The position numbers and the translations under genes are program-made. The notes under the pieces are model-generated. The model worked only from the letters and a program-made list of their open reading frames with translations, did no database searches and was not told the origin of the DNA. Positions 8,541 through 17,093 of a stretch of 64,000 bases of DNA are shown here, piece after piece. Numbering within the stretch: the stretch's first letter is position 1; the number at the start of each line of letters is the position of its first letter. The stretch is from Capnocytophaga sputigena (GTDB lineage Bacteria; Bacteroidota; Bacteroidia; Flavobacteriales; Flavobacteriaceae), in assembly GCF_900446695.1 (NCBI RefSeq), contig NZ_UAVP01000003.1, positions 124,001 to 188,000 on the forward strand, in the 5' to 3' direction.

Positions 8541-9326
8541 ATGAGCAACAACAATTACAATCTAAACAACAATAGTAATAGCAACAATAGCTATAACTTG
8601 AATTTCAACAACAACTACAATACTAACTATCAGAACAACAATGCTCCTGAATTAGTATCGTATGCAACTAATATAGAACAAGCTACTTTCTACCGTAAAA
8701 CCTACTCTCACGTAGCAATAGCACTTTTGGCTTTTATAGTAGTAGAAGCTATTTTGATAAATATAGTACCCCCAAAATTAATTATCTCTATGGTAAGTAG
8801 TCCTTTCGTATGGTTGCTTATCTTGGGCGGGTTCTGGTTGGGCTCTATGCTTGCTAATAAATGGACACAAGCCCAAGATAGAAGTACCCAATATAGAGGC
8901 TTAGGTATTTATGTACTTTTAGAAGCAATCATCTTCTTACCGATGATTTACATAGCAATGGATCTTAGTGAAGGTTTAGCTATCATTTCTCAAGCGGGTA
9001 TCATTACCTTATCATTGTTTGCGGGACTTACTGCTGTAGTGTTTCTCACTCGTGTAGATTTCTCATTCTTGCGTAGTGTATTAGTAATAGGAGGTTTCGT
9101 TGCATTAGGATTGATCGTTGCAGGGGCTATCTTTAGTTTTGACTTAGGACTTTGGTTTTCAGTAGCAATGGTAGCTTTAGCTGCTGGAGGAATTCTATAC
9201 GAAACCTATAACATCAAAAACGTATATAGCACCGACCAATATGTAGCTGCAGCCTTACAATTGTTCTCATCAGTAATGTTACTATTCTGGTACGTATTGA
9301 GAATCTTACTATCAAGAAGAAACTAA
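8541..9326 (+). CDS. Bax inhibitor-1 / YccA family integral membrane protein
   Basis: 261 residues with about seven hydrophobic segments after residue 55 and the BI-1-like features FYRKTYSHVAIALLAFI near the first segment and a C-terminal LFSSVMLLFWYVLRILLSRRN. Known members (YccA, BsYetJ) are membrane proteins acting as calcium channels or modulators of membrane proteolysis; the role here is inferred only at family level. The first 35 or so residues are extremely asparagine-rich (NNNYNLNNNSNSNN...), a low-complexity cytoplasmic tail not found in the E. coli proteins. It is monocistronic, flanked by two hairpin terminators of the same sequence family. Confidence 0.88.
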   Translation: MSNNNYNLNNNSNSNNSYNLNFNNNYNTNYQNNNAPELVSYATNIEQATFYRKTYSHVAIALLAFIVVEAILINIVPPKLIISMVSSPFVWLLILGGFWLGSMLANKWTQAQDRSTQYRGLGIYVLLEAIIFLPMIYIAMDLSEGLAIISQAGIITLSLFAGLTAVVFLTRVDFSFLRSVLVIGGFVALGLIVAGAIFSFDLGLWFSVAMVALAAGGILYETYNIKNVYSTDQYVAAALQLFSSVMLLFWYVLRILLSRRN

Positions 9327-9379
9327 GAATTAGCCAAATTTTCTAATTAGTTAATTTGCTAATGAAAAACAACATATTG

Positions 9380-9417
9380 AAACTTTGCTGAAGGTCGTCC
9401 TTTGGCAAAGTTTTTTA
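9380..9417 (+). terminator. Rho-independent terminator after the BI-1 family gene
   Basis: A 15-bp stem (9380-9394 with 9399-9413), complete if two G-T wobble pairs are allowed, with a TCGT tetraloop and a T run from 9411. The arms repeat the AACTTTGC...GCAAAGTT core of the fbaA terminator. Confidence 0.85.
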
Positions 9418-9428
9418 TTTTATAAAGT

Positions 9429-9459
9429 TTGCTAATTTATAAATTATATACTACTTTTG
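9429..9459 (+). promoter_or_regulatory. Promoter of the AAA ATPase-CapA-fucosidase-CPBP operon
   Basis: TTG at 9429-9431, 20 bp spacer, TACTTTTG at 9452-9459. The leader to the ATG at 9478 would be only about 14 nt. The -33 region sits in a GTTTGCTAATTT stretch also seen upstream of murB and the deoxyhypusine-synthase-like gene. Confidence 0.75.
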
Positions 9460-9477
9460 CAACTTATTATTTTGCTT

Positions 9478-10617
9478 ATGAAAATAAAAGAATCTAAATA
9501 TTATCACCCTGTTAATATCCTACAACTTGATAGTGATGACCATATAGATGTATATGATAAATATCGCCTCCTTACTTTTTCAAACCCGTTTCGCTCTTTA
9601 CTTGACGATTTGATGGCTCACATCTATCTGGGAAGTGATGATTTGGTAATCCAACGTGATAAACTGAAACATTTTGAAAAATGCACAGATTATTATACTG
9701 TAGATTATGCTTCTAAACAAAATGAATTATATGAATCGGAAGAATGCTATTATCATCCTGCTTTAGAGGTTTTTATATTAATAGATAAAAATCTTTCTAA
9801 TGAGTATGACAATCAGATTTTTGAAGATGGACTTTACAGAGTGAGTTGTGTACATTATCAGAATACCAATCCTAAGGCTAAGGAACATCTTACTACTTTG
9901 TTTTCAGAGTATATAGAGAAGTATGTTTCTAAAGATTCTAAGGTTTCTATTTTGTTGAAGACACAAGTAGGGCTTGAGGTTAGGACGCATACTATCAAGC
10001 CTTATCGCATTGATTTCGAGACAATGTATAATGATGATTTCTTTGAGGTACACAATAGAGTGAAGAATGCCCTTACCAATGAAAATAAAGGTGTCGTGCT
10101 CTTTCACGGAATTGCAGGATCAGGAAAAACTAATTATATCAAATGGCTTACAAGTCAAATCCCTAATAAGAAATTTATCTTTGTGCCTACCTCAATGATT
10201 GGCTCTCTTACCGACCCTACCTTTATCGGTTTACTAATAGACAATAAAAATTCAGTATTAGTACTCGAAGACTGTGAAAACTACATAGCCGAACGTACTG
10301 CTCTCAACAGCAATACCGATGTTGTATCCTCTATCCTAAACATAGCCGATGGTATGCTCTCTGATGTCTTGGAATGCCAATTGATATGTACTTTCAATTC
10401 CGATATTTCTAAAATAGACTCTGCCCTATTGCGCAAAGGAAGATTAATAGCCGAATATAAGTTTAAAGAACTAACAGTCGAAAAATGCAATAAGTATTTA
10501 CAATCTACTGATAGAGAATTCATTGTAGATAAACCTTATTCTTTGGCTGAACTCACCAATATAGATGTAAAAGAACTAAAAGAACAAAACAAACAAACTA
10601 AAATAGGTTTTAAATGA
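9478..10617 (+). CDS. AAA family ATPase, function unknown
   Basis: 379-residue cytoplasmic ATPase. Walker A is HGIAGSGKTNYIKW (about residues 210-223) and Walker B is SVLVLEDCENYI (about 258-269); a sensor-1-like ICTFNSDIS and an arginine-finger-type LLRKGRLIAEYKF follow, as in the BCS1/spastin-like AAA class. The first 200 residues are not a recognised domain. I take the ATG at 9478 as the start, since the upstream TTG falls in the -7 box. It begins an operon with CapA (ATGA overlap), a fucosidase lipoprotein and a CPBP protease. What an ATPase does with envelope genes is not evident. Confidence 0.85.
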   Translation: MKIKESKYYHPVNILQLDSDDHIDVYDKYRLLTFSNPFRSLLDDLMAHIYLGSDDLVIQRDKLKHFEKCTDYYTVDYASKQNELYESEECYYHPALEVFILIDKNLSNEYDNQIFEDGLYRVSCVHYQNTNPKAKEHLTTLFSEYIEKYVSKDSKVSILLKTQVGLEVRTHTIKPYRIDFETMYNDDFFEVHNRVKNALTNENKGVVLFHGIAGSGKTNYIKWLTSQIPNKKFIFVPTSMIGSLTDPTFIGLLIDNKNSVLVLEDCENYIAERTALNSNTDVVSSILNIADGMLSDVLECQLICTFNSDISKIDSALLRKGRLIAEYKFKELTVEKCNKYLQSTDREFIVDKPYSLAELTNIDVKELKEQNKQTKIGFK

Positions 10618-11702
10618 TACGCATATTACTCACTTTTCTCTTCTTTTCAATAAGCTTTGCTCAAGAAACTAGTAGCCGAATGTCGTTGCTCTTTATGGGG
10701 GATGTAATGGGGCATATCCCTCAAGTAGAAGGAGCTTACAACGCTGATACTAAGCAATATGACTATATGCCTGTGTTTGACAAAATTAAACACAAATTCG
10801 CTCAAGTAGATTTTGCAATTGCCAATCTGGAAGTTACTTTAGCAGGAAAACCTTACAAAGGATACCCTCAATTCTCCTCTCCCGATGCCTTGGCTGCCGC
10901 TTGTAGAGATAGCGGGATAGATGTGTTAGTAACTGCTAACAATCACACCTGTGATAGAGGTAAAAAAGGAATCATCCGCACTTTAGATGTGCTCGACTCT
11001 CTTAAAATAGCTCATACAGGCACTTTCCGCAACAAAGCAGAGTTTGATAAAAAAAATCTTTTAGTGCTTTCTAAAAATGGAATTTCAGTTGGTATTCTCA
11101 ATTATACCTATGGAACTAATGGCTTACCCGTCCCTGAACCTACTATAGTAAACCGTATAGACTTTAATCTAATGAAAGAAGATATCGAGAAAGCTAAAAA
11201 AACACATCTCGACAAGTTGATAGTAGTAATACATTGGGGAATAGAATACCAACAAAAACAAAACAAAAAACAGGAAGATGTAGCTCAATTTCTTTTTGAT
11301 AATGGTGTAGATATCATTATAGGTGGACACCCTCACGTGCTACAACCTATGTACTATTATCCACAAACAGGACTTCATAAGGAACAGCTTGTTGTCTATT
11401 CTCTCGGTAATTTTATATCTAACCAACGTAAATCCCCTTCCGATGGAGGCGCTATGGTAGAACTAACTCTCTTTAAGGACGCGCGAGGCACTCATATCGC
11501 CGATAAAGGATATTATTTAGTTTGGGTGAATCGTACCCTTAAAACTAATAAAAAATACCTTTTTGAAATATTGCCTTGCAAAGAATATGAAACAGCTTCC
11601 TACAAAGAGCTCTCCGAGACTGCCAAAGATAGTATGAATATCTTTATAGACAACTCGCGTAAACTATTTAAAAAGAATATTTTTATCAACGAAAAAGAAT
11701 AA
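10614..11702 (+). CDS. CapA family (poly-gamma-glutamate capsule type) metallophosphatase-like protein, exported
   Basis: 362 residues with an N-terminal signal peptide (MIRILLTFLFFSISFAQ, cleavage expected after SFA). The calcineurin-like PGA_cap fold is marked by FMGDVMGH, FAIANLEVTLAG, TANNHTCDRGKKG, VIHWGIEYQ and IIGGHPHVLQP, which contain the metal-binding Asp, Asn and His residues. CapA-type proteins take part in poly-gamma-glutamate capsule production in Bacillus; many Bacteroidota members have no capB/capC nearby and none is seen here, so the substrate is open. It overlaps the AAA ATPase stop by 4 nt and precedes the fucosidase by 22 nt. Confidence 0.88.
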   Translation: MIRILLTFLFFSISFAQETSSRMSLLFMGDVMGHIPQVEGAYNADTKQYDYMPVFDKIKHKFAQVDFAIANLEVTLAGKPYKGYPQFSSPDALAAACRDSGIDVLVTANNHTCDRGKKGIIRTLDVLDSLKIAHTGTFRNKAEFDKKNLLVLSKNGISVGILNYTYGTNGLPVPEPTIVNRIDFNLMKEDIEKAKKTHLDKLIVVIHWGIEYQQKQNKKQEDVAQFLFDNGVDIIIGGHPHVLQPMYYYPQTGLHKEQLVVYSLGNFISNQRKSPSDGGAMVELTLFKDARGTHIADKGYYLVWVNRTLKTNKKYLFEILPCKEYETASYKELSETAKDSMNIFIDNSRKLFKKNIFINEKE

Positions 11703-11724
11703 TCATCATCAATCATTCACAATT

Positions 11725-13794
11725 ATGAAAAAATTTTTATTTTTAGCATCAGCACTTTGCTTGATAACTTGTAAAAATCCTGAAGCTCCAAAACCTGTGG
11801 GAGCTCTTCCTCCTTCATATCAATTACCTTGGCACGAAATGGAGTACTACGCTTTTATCCATTTCAATATGAACTCTTTCACCGATATGGAATGGGGTAC
11901 GGGTGGTGAAGATCCTGCCTTGTTTAACCCCACTGAGTTAGATGTAAATCAATGGGTGAAAGTAATTAAAGATGCTGGTATGAAAGGGGTAATTATTACC
12001 GCTAAACACCACGATGGCTTCTGCTTATGGCCATCAAAATACACAGAACATTCTGTAAAAAACTCCCCTTGGAAAAACGGTAAAGGCGATGTAATTAGAG
12101 AACTTTCCGATGCTTGCAAAAAAGCAGGACTCAAGTTCGGTGTATACCTCTCCCCTTGGGATAGAAACCACGCCGAGTATGGCAGACCCGAATATGTAAC
12201 CTATTTCCATAATCAACTCCGAGAATTACTCACCAATTATGGCGAAATATTTGAAGTATGGTTCGATGGAGCTAATGGCGGTTCTGGCTATTATGGTGGT
12301 GCTAACGAAACCCGCACTATCGATGCTCATACATATTACCAATGGGATAAAACATTCGCTATAGTACGCGAATTACAGCCCAATGCCACTATTTTTGGCG
12401 ATGAAGGTCCTAATATCCGATGGATAGGCAATGAATTAGGCTATGGTACACCTACTAATTGGAATCCTTTTACCTCTAACCCTTCCTTACAAGGAAAAGA
12501 GCATCTACATCACTTAGGCGAAGGCGATGAAAATGGCATCAATTGGATTCCCGCTGAAGCCGATGTATCTATCCGTCCAGGTTGGTATTACCACGCACGT
12601 GAAGACCACCAAGTGCGCCCCTTAGAAAAAATGGTTGATATATACTACGCTTCAGTAGGTCGTGGTTACAATTTATTGCTGAATCTACCTATAGATAGAC
12701 ACGGTTTAGTACACGAAAACGACATCAAGAGATTAATGGAACTCAAAAAAGTTATAGAAGCAGATTTTGCACATAACCTCGTAACTGATGCCTCTATAAC
12801 GGCTTCTAATATTCGCGAAAATCACAAGTTTTTCAGCGCTGAAAAAACTATTGACAACGATAAAAATACCTATTGGGCAACCGATGAAGGCCTAACCGAA
12901 GCTTCCATTGATATAAACTTTACCAAGCCTACAACCTTCAATCGCTTTATGGCTCAAGAATACATCCCTTTAGGACAACGCATAAAAAAATTCAAATTAG
13001 AATACCAAAAAGATGGAAAATGGGAAACTATAGATGAACAAACTACTATTGGCTACAAGCGCTTATTGCGTTTTCCCCCTGTAACAGCTACTAAAGTACG
13101 CTTTACAATATTAGACGCCAAAGCCTCTCCTCTCATTAGCAACATAGGGTTGTATAATGCTCCTGCCTTATTAGTAACACCTAAGTTTAGCCGTGATAAA
13201 AACGGACAAGTAACGCTTACCCCTGCCGATGAATCTACCGAAATTTTCTACACTTTAGACGGCAGTAATCCTACCGATAAATCGTTGCGTTACACTACTC
13301 CTTTTTCTGTTACTCATCCTACAACTCTCAAGTTTGTAGCCTACGACCAAAGTAAAAAATTGTATAGTGAAGTAGCTTCTTATTCGTTAGATATTCCTAA
13401 AACAAAATGGAAAGTACTCTCTACTATCAATGATATTCAAAAAATAGTAGATGAAGACCCCATTTCTTGGTTTATCCAAGAAAAAAGCAAAACACCTACA
13501 GCTGTTACTATTGATTTAGGAGAACTTTTAAACCTAAAAGGATTTATCTATTTACCTTCACAAGACCGTTGGGCAGAAGGAACTATCAGCCATTATATTT
13601 TTGAAGTAAGTACTGATAATATTCATTGGAAGAAAGTAAGCGAAGGAGAGTTTGGTAATATAAAAAACAATCCTATTGAACAACGTATTACATTTGCTGA
13701 AGAAAAAGCTCGTTACATCAAACTCACAGCTGTAAAAACAGTCGATGATACCAATAGAGTATCGTATGCCGAAATAGGAATCATTACACAATAA
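11725..13794 (+). CDS. Alpha-L-fucosidase lipoprotein, GH29, with accessory carbohydrate-binding domains
   Basis: 689-residue secreted lipoprotein that should release L-fucose from glycans. Signal peptide with lipobox LITC places the lipidated cysteine at residue 16. The GH29 domain spans about 25-345, with AKHHDGFCLWPS and the nucleophile motif VWFDGANG, catalytic Asp at residue 181. Then come a discoidin/F5-8C-like domain (about 350-475, with AEKTIDNDKNTYWAT), a chitobiase C-terminal-like segment (about 480-550, TEIFYTLDGSNPT) and a second discoidin-like domain (about 560-689). In the operon it follows CapA. Likely role: trimming host fucosylated glycans at the cell surface, an inference from family and likely habitat. 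The acid/base residue was not assigned. Confidence 0.93.
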   Translation: MKKFLFLASALCLITCKNPEAPKPVGALPPSYQLPWHEMEYYAFIHFNMNSFTDMEWGTGGEDPALFNPTELDVNQWVKVIKDAGMKGVIITAKHHDGFCLWPSKYTEHSVKNSPWKNGKGDVIRELSDACKKAGLKFGVYLSPWDRNHAEYGRPEYVTYFHNQLRELLTNYGEIFEVWFDGANGGSGYYGGANETRTIDAHTYYQWDKTFAIVRELQPNATIFGDEGPNIRWIGNELGYGTPTNWNPFTSNPSLQGKEHLHHLGEGDENGINWIPAEADVSIRPGWYYHAREDHQVRPLEKMVDIYYASVGRGYNLLLNLPIDRHGLVHENDIKRLMELKKVIEADFAHNLVTDASITASNIRENHKFFSAEKTIDNDKNTYWATDEGLTEASIDINFTKPTTFNRFMAQEYIPLGQRIKKFKLEYQKDGKWETIDEQTTIGYKRLLRFPPVTATKVRFTILDAKASPLISNIGLYNAPALLVTPKFSRDKNGQVTLTPADESTEIFYTLDGSNPTDKSLRYTTPFSVTHPTTLKFVAYDQSKKLYSEVASYSLDIPKTKWKVLSTINDIQKIVDEDPISWFIQEKSKTPTAVTIDLGELLNLKGFIYLPSQDRWAEGTISHYIFEVSTDNIHWKKVSEGEFGNIKNNPIEQRITFAEEKARYIKLTAVKTVDDTNRVSYAEIGIITQ

Positions 13795-13803
13795 AGTAAA
13801 GTT

Positions 13804-14682
13804 ATGTATCTTACAAACGGAAGATTATCACAAAGCCCAAAATGGCTTTATATTATAGTTTCAACCCTGTTCTTTGCCTTTACAGGGTTGAACTTTTTTG
13901 TAGCACAATTTTTAGACACTACAGCACTTATCCAGCAAGAAATTTCTCAAAAAGGAGAATTACAATTCTTATTTGAAAATTTAGTAATCTTTGCTATTTT
14001 CTTAGGATTATTATTGTTATGGGTAAAATACGTTCATCGTCAGCCGTTAGTAGCCCTCATCACCGCCCGACCAAGCATCAGTTGGAAACGATTTTGGTTT
14101 GCTTTTGGGCTATGGGGAAGCATAACCATAGCAATGACTTGTATAGACTATTTATTCATCAGTCCCAATGATTATATTTGGAACTTCCAATGGATACCTT
14201 TCTTGAAATTACTTGTAATAGTAGTATTGTTCATCCCTTTACAAACAAGTTTTGAAGAAATATTCTTTAGAGGCTATTTAATGCAAGGCTTAGGACTTGC
14301 AACGCGAAGTGCGTGGTTTCCATTGCTTTTTACCTCTATTACTTTTGGTTTAATGCATATAGCCAATCCCGAGGTAGAAAAATTAGGCTACAATTTACTT
14401 ATTTATTACATCGGTACAGGTCTGTTTTTAGGTATCACAACCCTAATGGATGACGGTTTAGAATTAGCCTTAGGATTTCACGCCGCTAATAACCTTTTTA
14501 CTGCCCTTTTAGTCACCTCCGATTGGACAGTATTTCAAGTACCTTCCATACTACGCGATATTTCAGAACCAACCTTAGGTTTCAGTATTTGGATGCCTTT
14601 AATATTGTGTTTCCCCCTTTTATTGTATATCTATGCTAAGAAATACAGTTGGAAAGAATGGAAAGAACGATTATTAAATTAA
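13804..14682 (+). CDS. CPBP family intramembrane glutamic protease
   Basis: 292-residue polytopic inner-membrane protein of the Abi/CAAX-like (Rce1-related) family. The catalytic motif EEIFFRGYL is at residues 151-159 (E151, E152, R156), the second motif FGLMHIANPE gives H185, and a third LGFHAANN follows. About eight hydrophobic segments are visible. Bacterial members have been tied to bacteriocin self-immunity and to regulation, but the substrate here is unknown. It is the last gene of the operon, 9 nt after the fucosidase. Confidence 0.9.
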   Translation: MYLTNGRLSQSPKWLYIIVSTLFFAFTGLNFFVAQFLDTTALIQQEISQKGELQFLFENLVIFAIFLGLLLLWVKYVHRQPLVALITARPSISWKRFWFAFGLWGSITIAMTCIDYLFISPNDYIWNFQWIPFLKLLVIVVLFIPLQTSFEEIFFRGYLMQGLGLATRSAWFPLLFTSITFGLMHIANPEVEKLGYNLLIYYIGTGLFLGITTLMDDGLELALGFHAANNLFTALLVTSDWTVFQVPSILRDISEPTLGFSIWMPLILCFPLLLYIYAKKYSWKEWKERLLN

Positions 14683-14752
14683 ATACTATATTTGATAATC
14701 AGATACTTTTATAAATCTATACATATTACAATTAAAAAAGTTGAATAAAAAT

Positions 14753-14782
14753 TTGTCGATATAAAAAAAAGTAGTACATTTG
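14753..14782 (+). promoter_or_regulatory. Promoter for tRNA-Met
   Basis: TTG at 14753-14755, 19 bp spacer and TACATTTG at 14775-14782, ending 29 nt before the mature tRNA start. Confidence 0.75.
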
Positions 14783-14811
14783 CACCCGCAAAGAAATGAT
14801 AAACGAAAAAT

Positions 14812-14885
14812 GGCGAGGTAGCTCAGGTGGTTAGAGCGTTGGATTCATAACCCAAAGGTCACGGGTTCAAATCCCGTCTTCGCTA
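14812..14885 (+). tRNA. tRNA-Met (CAT anticodon, elongator type)
   Basis: A 74-nt cloverleaf: acceptor strands 14812-14818 and 14878-14884, D arm GCTC...GAGC, anticodon loop TTCATAA with CAT, T arm ACGGG/CCCGT with TTCAAAT, discriminator A at 14885. The encoded sequence is followed by CA, not a full CCA. The anticodon stem lacks the three G-C pairs of initiator tRNA. A CAT anticodon could also be the lysidine-modified tRNA-Ile2; I favour elongator Met from the overall sequence. The closing base pair of the anticodon stem is an A-C mismatch. Confidence 0.93.
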
Positions 14886-14890
14886 CAAAA

Positions 14891-14928
14891 TAGGCGTAAT
14901 TAGTTTGATAATCAACTAATTACGCCTA
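14891..14928 (+). terminator. Hairpin terminator between tRNA-Met and the convergent DUF3109 gene
   Basis: A perfect 15-bp stem (14891-14905 with 14914-14928) and an 8-nt loop, 5 nt after the tRNA. The T run is weak on the plus strand and better on the minus strand, so it may serve both sides. Confidence 0.75.
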
Positions 14929-14976
14929 ACTTCTTAAAATAGCTGTGTCAGTTTTTAGTTTTCTCTATGTTCATTA

Positions 14977-15549
14977 TCACTTTTTCAAATGTTCTGCTAT
15001 AAGTTCTAATTTTTTATACCATTCTTCTCCAAATTTTCTAATAAGGGCTTCTTTTACAAATTTATAGATTGGCATCTCTAACTCTTTCCCTAAAGTACAA
15101 GCTTCATCACATATAGGACTCCAACGATGATAATTTACCGCTGTAAATGAACTATACTCTTGCAAACGTATGGGATATAAATGACAAGATATAGGTTTTT
15201 TCCATTCTATTTTTTTATCATTATATGCTTGTTCAATAGCACAAAGTGCCCAACCTTTTTCATTTCGTACTACATAAGCACATTCTCCCCCATTTATCAA
15301 TGGGGTTTCCCAATCTCCATCTTCTCCTTTTACATATATTCCTTGTTCCTCTATGGCTCTCTTTCCTTCTTCTGTAAGGTATGGTGCTACTTCTGGATAA
15401 ATACGTTTCATTATATTGAGTTCTCGCTCTTCTATAGGTGCTCCCGCATCTCCTTCTATACAACAAGCTCCTTTACAAGCACTGAGGTTGCAAACAAAAT
15501 CTCTTTCTACTATATCTTCTGAAATAATGGTATTAGCTATTTGTATCAT
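14977..15549 (-). CDS. DUF3109 family cysteine-rich protein
   Basis: 190-residue cytoplasmic protein. The N-terminal cysteine cluster (C20, C25, C29, C30 in VCNLSACKGACCIEGDAG) together with later cysteines (in GGECAYV, WALCAI, ISCHLYP, SPICDEACTLG) is the pattern of DUF3109, a relative of the YkgJ-type putative metal-binding proteins. It probably binds zinc or an iron-sulfur cluster, which is inference. It is a single minus-strand gene, convergent with tRNA-Met. Confidence 0.85.
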   Translation of the reverse strand: MIQIANTIISEDIVERDFVCNLSACKGACCIEGDAGAPIEERELNIMKRIYPEVAPYLTEEGKRAIEEQGIYVKGEDGDWETPLINGGECAYVVRNEKGWALCAIEQAYNDKKIEWKKPISCHLYPIRLQEYSSFTAVNYHRWSPICDEACTLGKELEMPIYKFVKEALIRKFGEEWYKKLELIAEHLKK

Positions 15550-15581
15550 TTTTATTAAGTTACTATGTTAACAATAAAAAA

Positions 15582-15616
15582 ATAAAAGAGCAAAATGTTA
15601 CTTTTAACTCTTTTAT
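15582..15616 (-). terminator. Terminator of the membrane TPR gene at 15661-16185
   Basis: A 9-bp stem (15582-15590 with 15608-15616), loop of 17 nt, followed on the minus strand by a long T run (15575-15583), about 45 nt after the stop. Confidence 0.65.
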
Positions 15617-15660
15617 CTGTTTTAAAATTTTTAAAATCAATATACTGACCTACTCTTAAT

Positions 15661-16185
15661 TTAGATTTTCTTAAGTTGTTGTTGCATCATTTTTATCTGT
15701 TCGGTCATAAGGTTTTGTTTGTCTAATTTTTTAGCTTCTGTAAGAAGTTCTTGGGCTTCGCGTTTTTTGCGTTTTTGCATCATTATACCTGCTAAACTCA
15801 ATTTTGCCATTGCTACATCGTAACTCATTGTAAGCCCTAATTGCAAGGCTTTACGAAAGTATTTTTCAGCTTGTGTAAGATTTTTTTGTGAATAAATAAT
15901 TCCGTACATATAGTTGTAATAGCCTTGTTGTTTACGTAATAAGGCTGTTTCAGGGTCTACGATTTTGCCAAGCCATTTTTCCATTCCTGCGAAATCTTGT
16001 TTTCGCAAACGCAAAAAGGTAAGTAATATAAACTCATTGCGAAAATACAATAAAATAGGAATAAGTGATAGAAAAATGAGAGCAATGCCATTTCCTATAT
16101 TTCCTCGAGTGAATTGGTATACTGCCCAAGCTACAATAAGGACAGCTACAACTATTTTTAAGTATTTGTTTTGTAGATATTTCAT
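15661..16185 (-). CDS. Small membrane protein with TPR-like C-terminal region
   Basis: 174 residues: two adjacent hydrophobic segments (about 9-25, IVVAVLIVAWAVYQF, and 31-48, GIALIFLSLIPILLYF), then a cytoplasmic helical part with TPR-type repeats (YNYMYGIIYSQKNLTQAEKYFRKALQLGL and AMAKLSLAGIMMQKRKKREAQELLTEA). I recognise the general type from flavobacterial genomes but know no function. A -7 box (TACTTTTG, minus strand 16219-16212) lies 26 nt upstream of the start, so it probably has its own promoter. Confidence 0.7.
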   Translation of the reverse strand: MKYLQNKYLKIVVAVLIVAWAVYQFTRGNIGNGIALIFLSLIPILLYFRNEFILLTFLRLRKQDFAGMEKWLGKIVDPETALLRKQQGYYNYMYGIIYSQKNLTQAEKYFRKALQLGLTMSYDVAMAKLSLAGIMMQKRKKREAQELLTEAKKLDKQNLMTEQIKMMQQQLKKI

Positions 16186-16211
16186 TTCTAGTTTTATTTA
16201 AAAAAGTTTGC

Positions 16212-16219
16212 AAAAGTAA
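16212..16219 (-). promoter_or_regulatory. Putative -7 box for the membrane TPR gene
   Basis: TACTTTTG on the minus strand, 26 nt before the ATG at 16185. No TTG is seen at the expected distance upstream. Confidence 0.45.
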
Positions 16220-16246
16220 TGAATTTCACTGAATAATACTAATAAT

Positions 16247-16999
16247 TTAATTGATTTTTTGAATAAAGAGCTCTTCAGGATATTCTATATGAGTGAGAAA
16301 CAATCCACAAGCTGGCACTGAAGCTCCTGCTTTACTTCTATTCTTACTGAGAATAATATCTTCAAAGTCTGTGAGTGATAGCTTTTGTAATCCAACATCT
16401 ATAAGAGTTCCTACAATAGCACGCACCATATTGCGCAAGAAACGATCGGCTATGATGGTAAAGACTAGTTGTTTGTCTATTTTCTCCCAATGTGCTTTAT
16501 AAATTTTGCATATAAAAGTCTTTACATCGGTATGAGTTTTAGAAAAACATTGAAAATCGCTATAATCAAGAAGAATTTGAGCAGCTTCATTCATTATTGC
16601 TATATTTAATGTATGAGTGAAAAACATTGCATAATCATAAGCAAACACATCTTTTTGAGTACTAATATGATACTGATAGGTACGTTTGAGGGCATCAAAT
16701 CGGGTATGAGCATTTGGTTTCATCTCATATATGTTATGAACAGCAATATCTTTTGGTAAGAAAGCGTTTAATCTATGTACAAAGTTGGTAGGTAAAGGTT
16801 CGGTTACATCAAAATGAGCAAACATTTGTGAAGCATGTACACCACTATCAGTACGCCCTGCTCCTACTACACTTATAGGAGTTCGAAGTATTGTTGAAAG
16901 TCCTTGCTCTAAAACTTCTTGCACAGAAATAGCCTTTGGTTGAGATTGCCAACCGTGATAATTTTTACCAAAGAAAGAGAGTTCTATAAAATAACGCAT
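16247..16999 (-). CDS. truA: tRNA pseudouridine synthase A
   Basis: Forms pseudouridine at positions 38-40 in the tRNA anticodon stem-loop. 250 residues, normal length. It starts MRYFIELSFFGKNYHGWQSQP, contains the catalytic aspartate motif GAGRTDSGVHA and the later FADRFL-like segment IADRFLRNMVRAIVGTLIDVG. It is a single minus-strand gene between the membrane TPR gene and the periplasmic TPR gene; the hairpin at 17036-17075 separates it from the latter. Confidence 0.96.
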   Translation of the reverse strand: MRYFIELSFFGKNYHGWQSQPKAISVQEVLEQGLSTILRTPISVVGAGRTDSGVHASQMFAHFDVTEPLPTNFVHRLNAFLPKDIAVHNIYEMKPNAHTRFDALKRTYQYHISTQKDVFAYDYAMFFTHTLNIAIMNEAAQILLDYSDFQCFSKTHTDVKTFICKIYKAHWEKIDKQLVFTIIADRFLRNMVRAIVGTLIDVGLQKLSLTDFEDIILSKNRSKAGASVPACGLFLTHIEYPEELFIQKIN

Positions 17000-17035
17000 T
17001 TCGACAAAATAAAATATTTTATTGAATAGGAATAA

Positions 17036-17075
17036 AAAAATAGGAATTAGACTTTTCTCTCTAATTCCTATTTTT
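17036..17075 (-). terminator. Terminator of the periplasmic TPR gene
   Basis: A perfect 15-bp stem (17036-17050 with 17061-17075), 10-nt loop, and a T run on the minus strand. It lies 19 nt downstream of the TPR gene stop. Confidence 0.85.
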
Positions 17076-17093
17076 CATTTTCATAGGATTCAA

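Noticed and set aside
9457-9480. A TTG start at 9457 for the AAA ATPase gene.
   Set aside because: The TTG is part of the TACTTTTG promoter box; the ATG 21 nt downstream gives a sensible start.
10614-11702. A complete poly-gamma-glutamate capsule locus.
   Set aside because: Only a CapA-like protein is present; no CapB, CapC or other synthesis genes lie nearby.
14812-14885. Initiator tRNA-Met.
   Set aside because: The anticodon stem lacks the three consecutive G-C pairs of initiator tRNAs.
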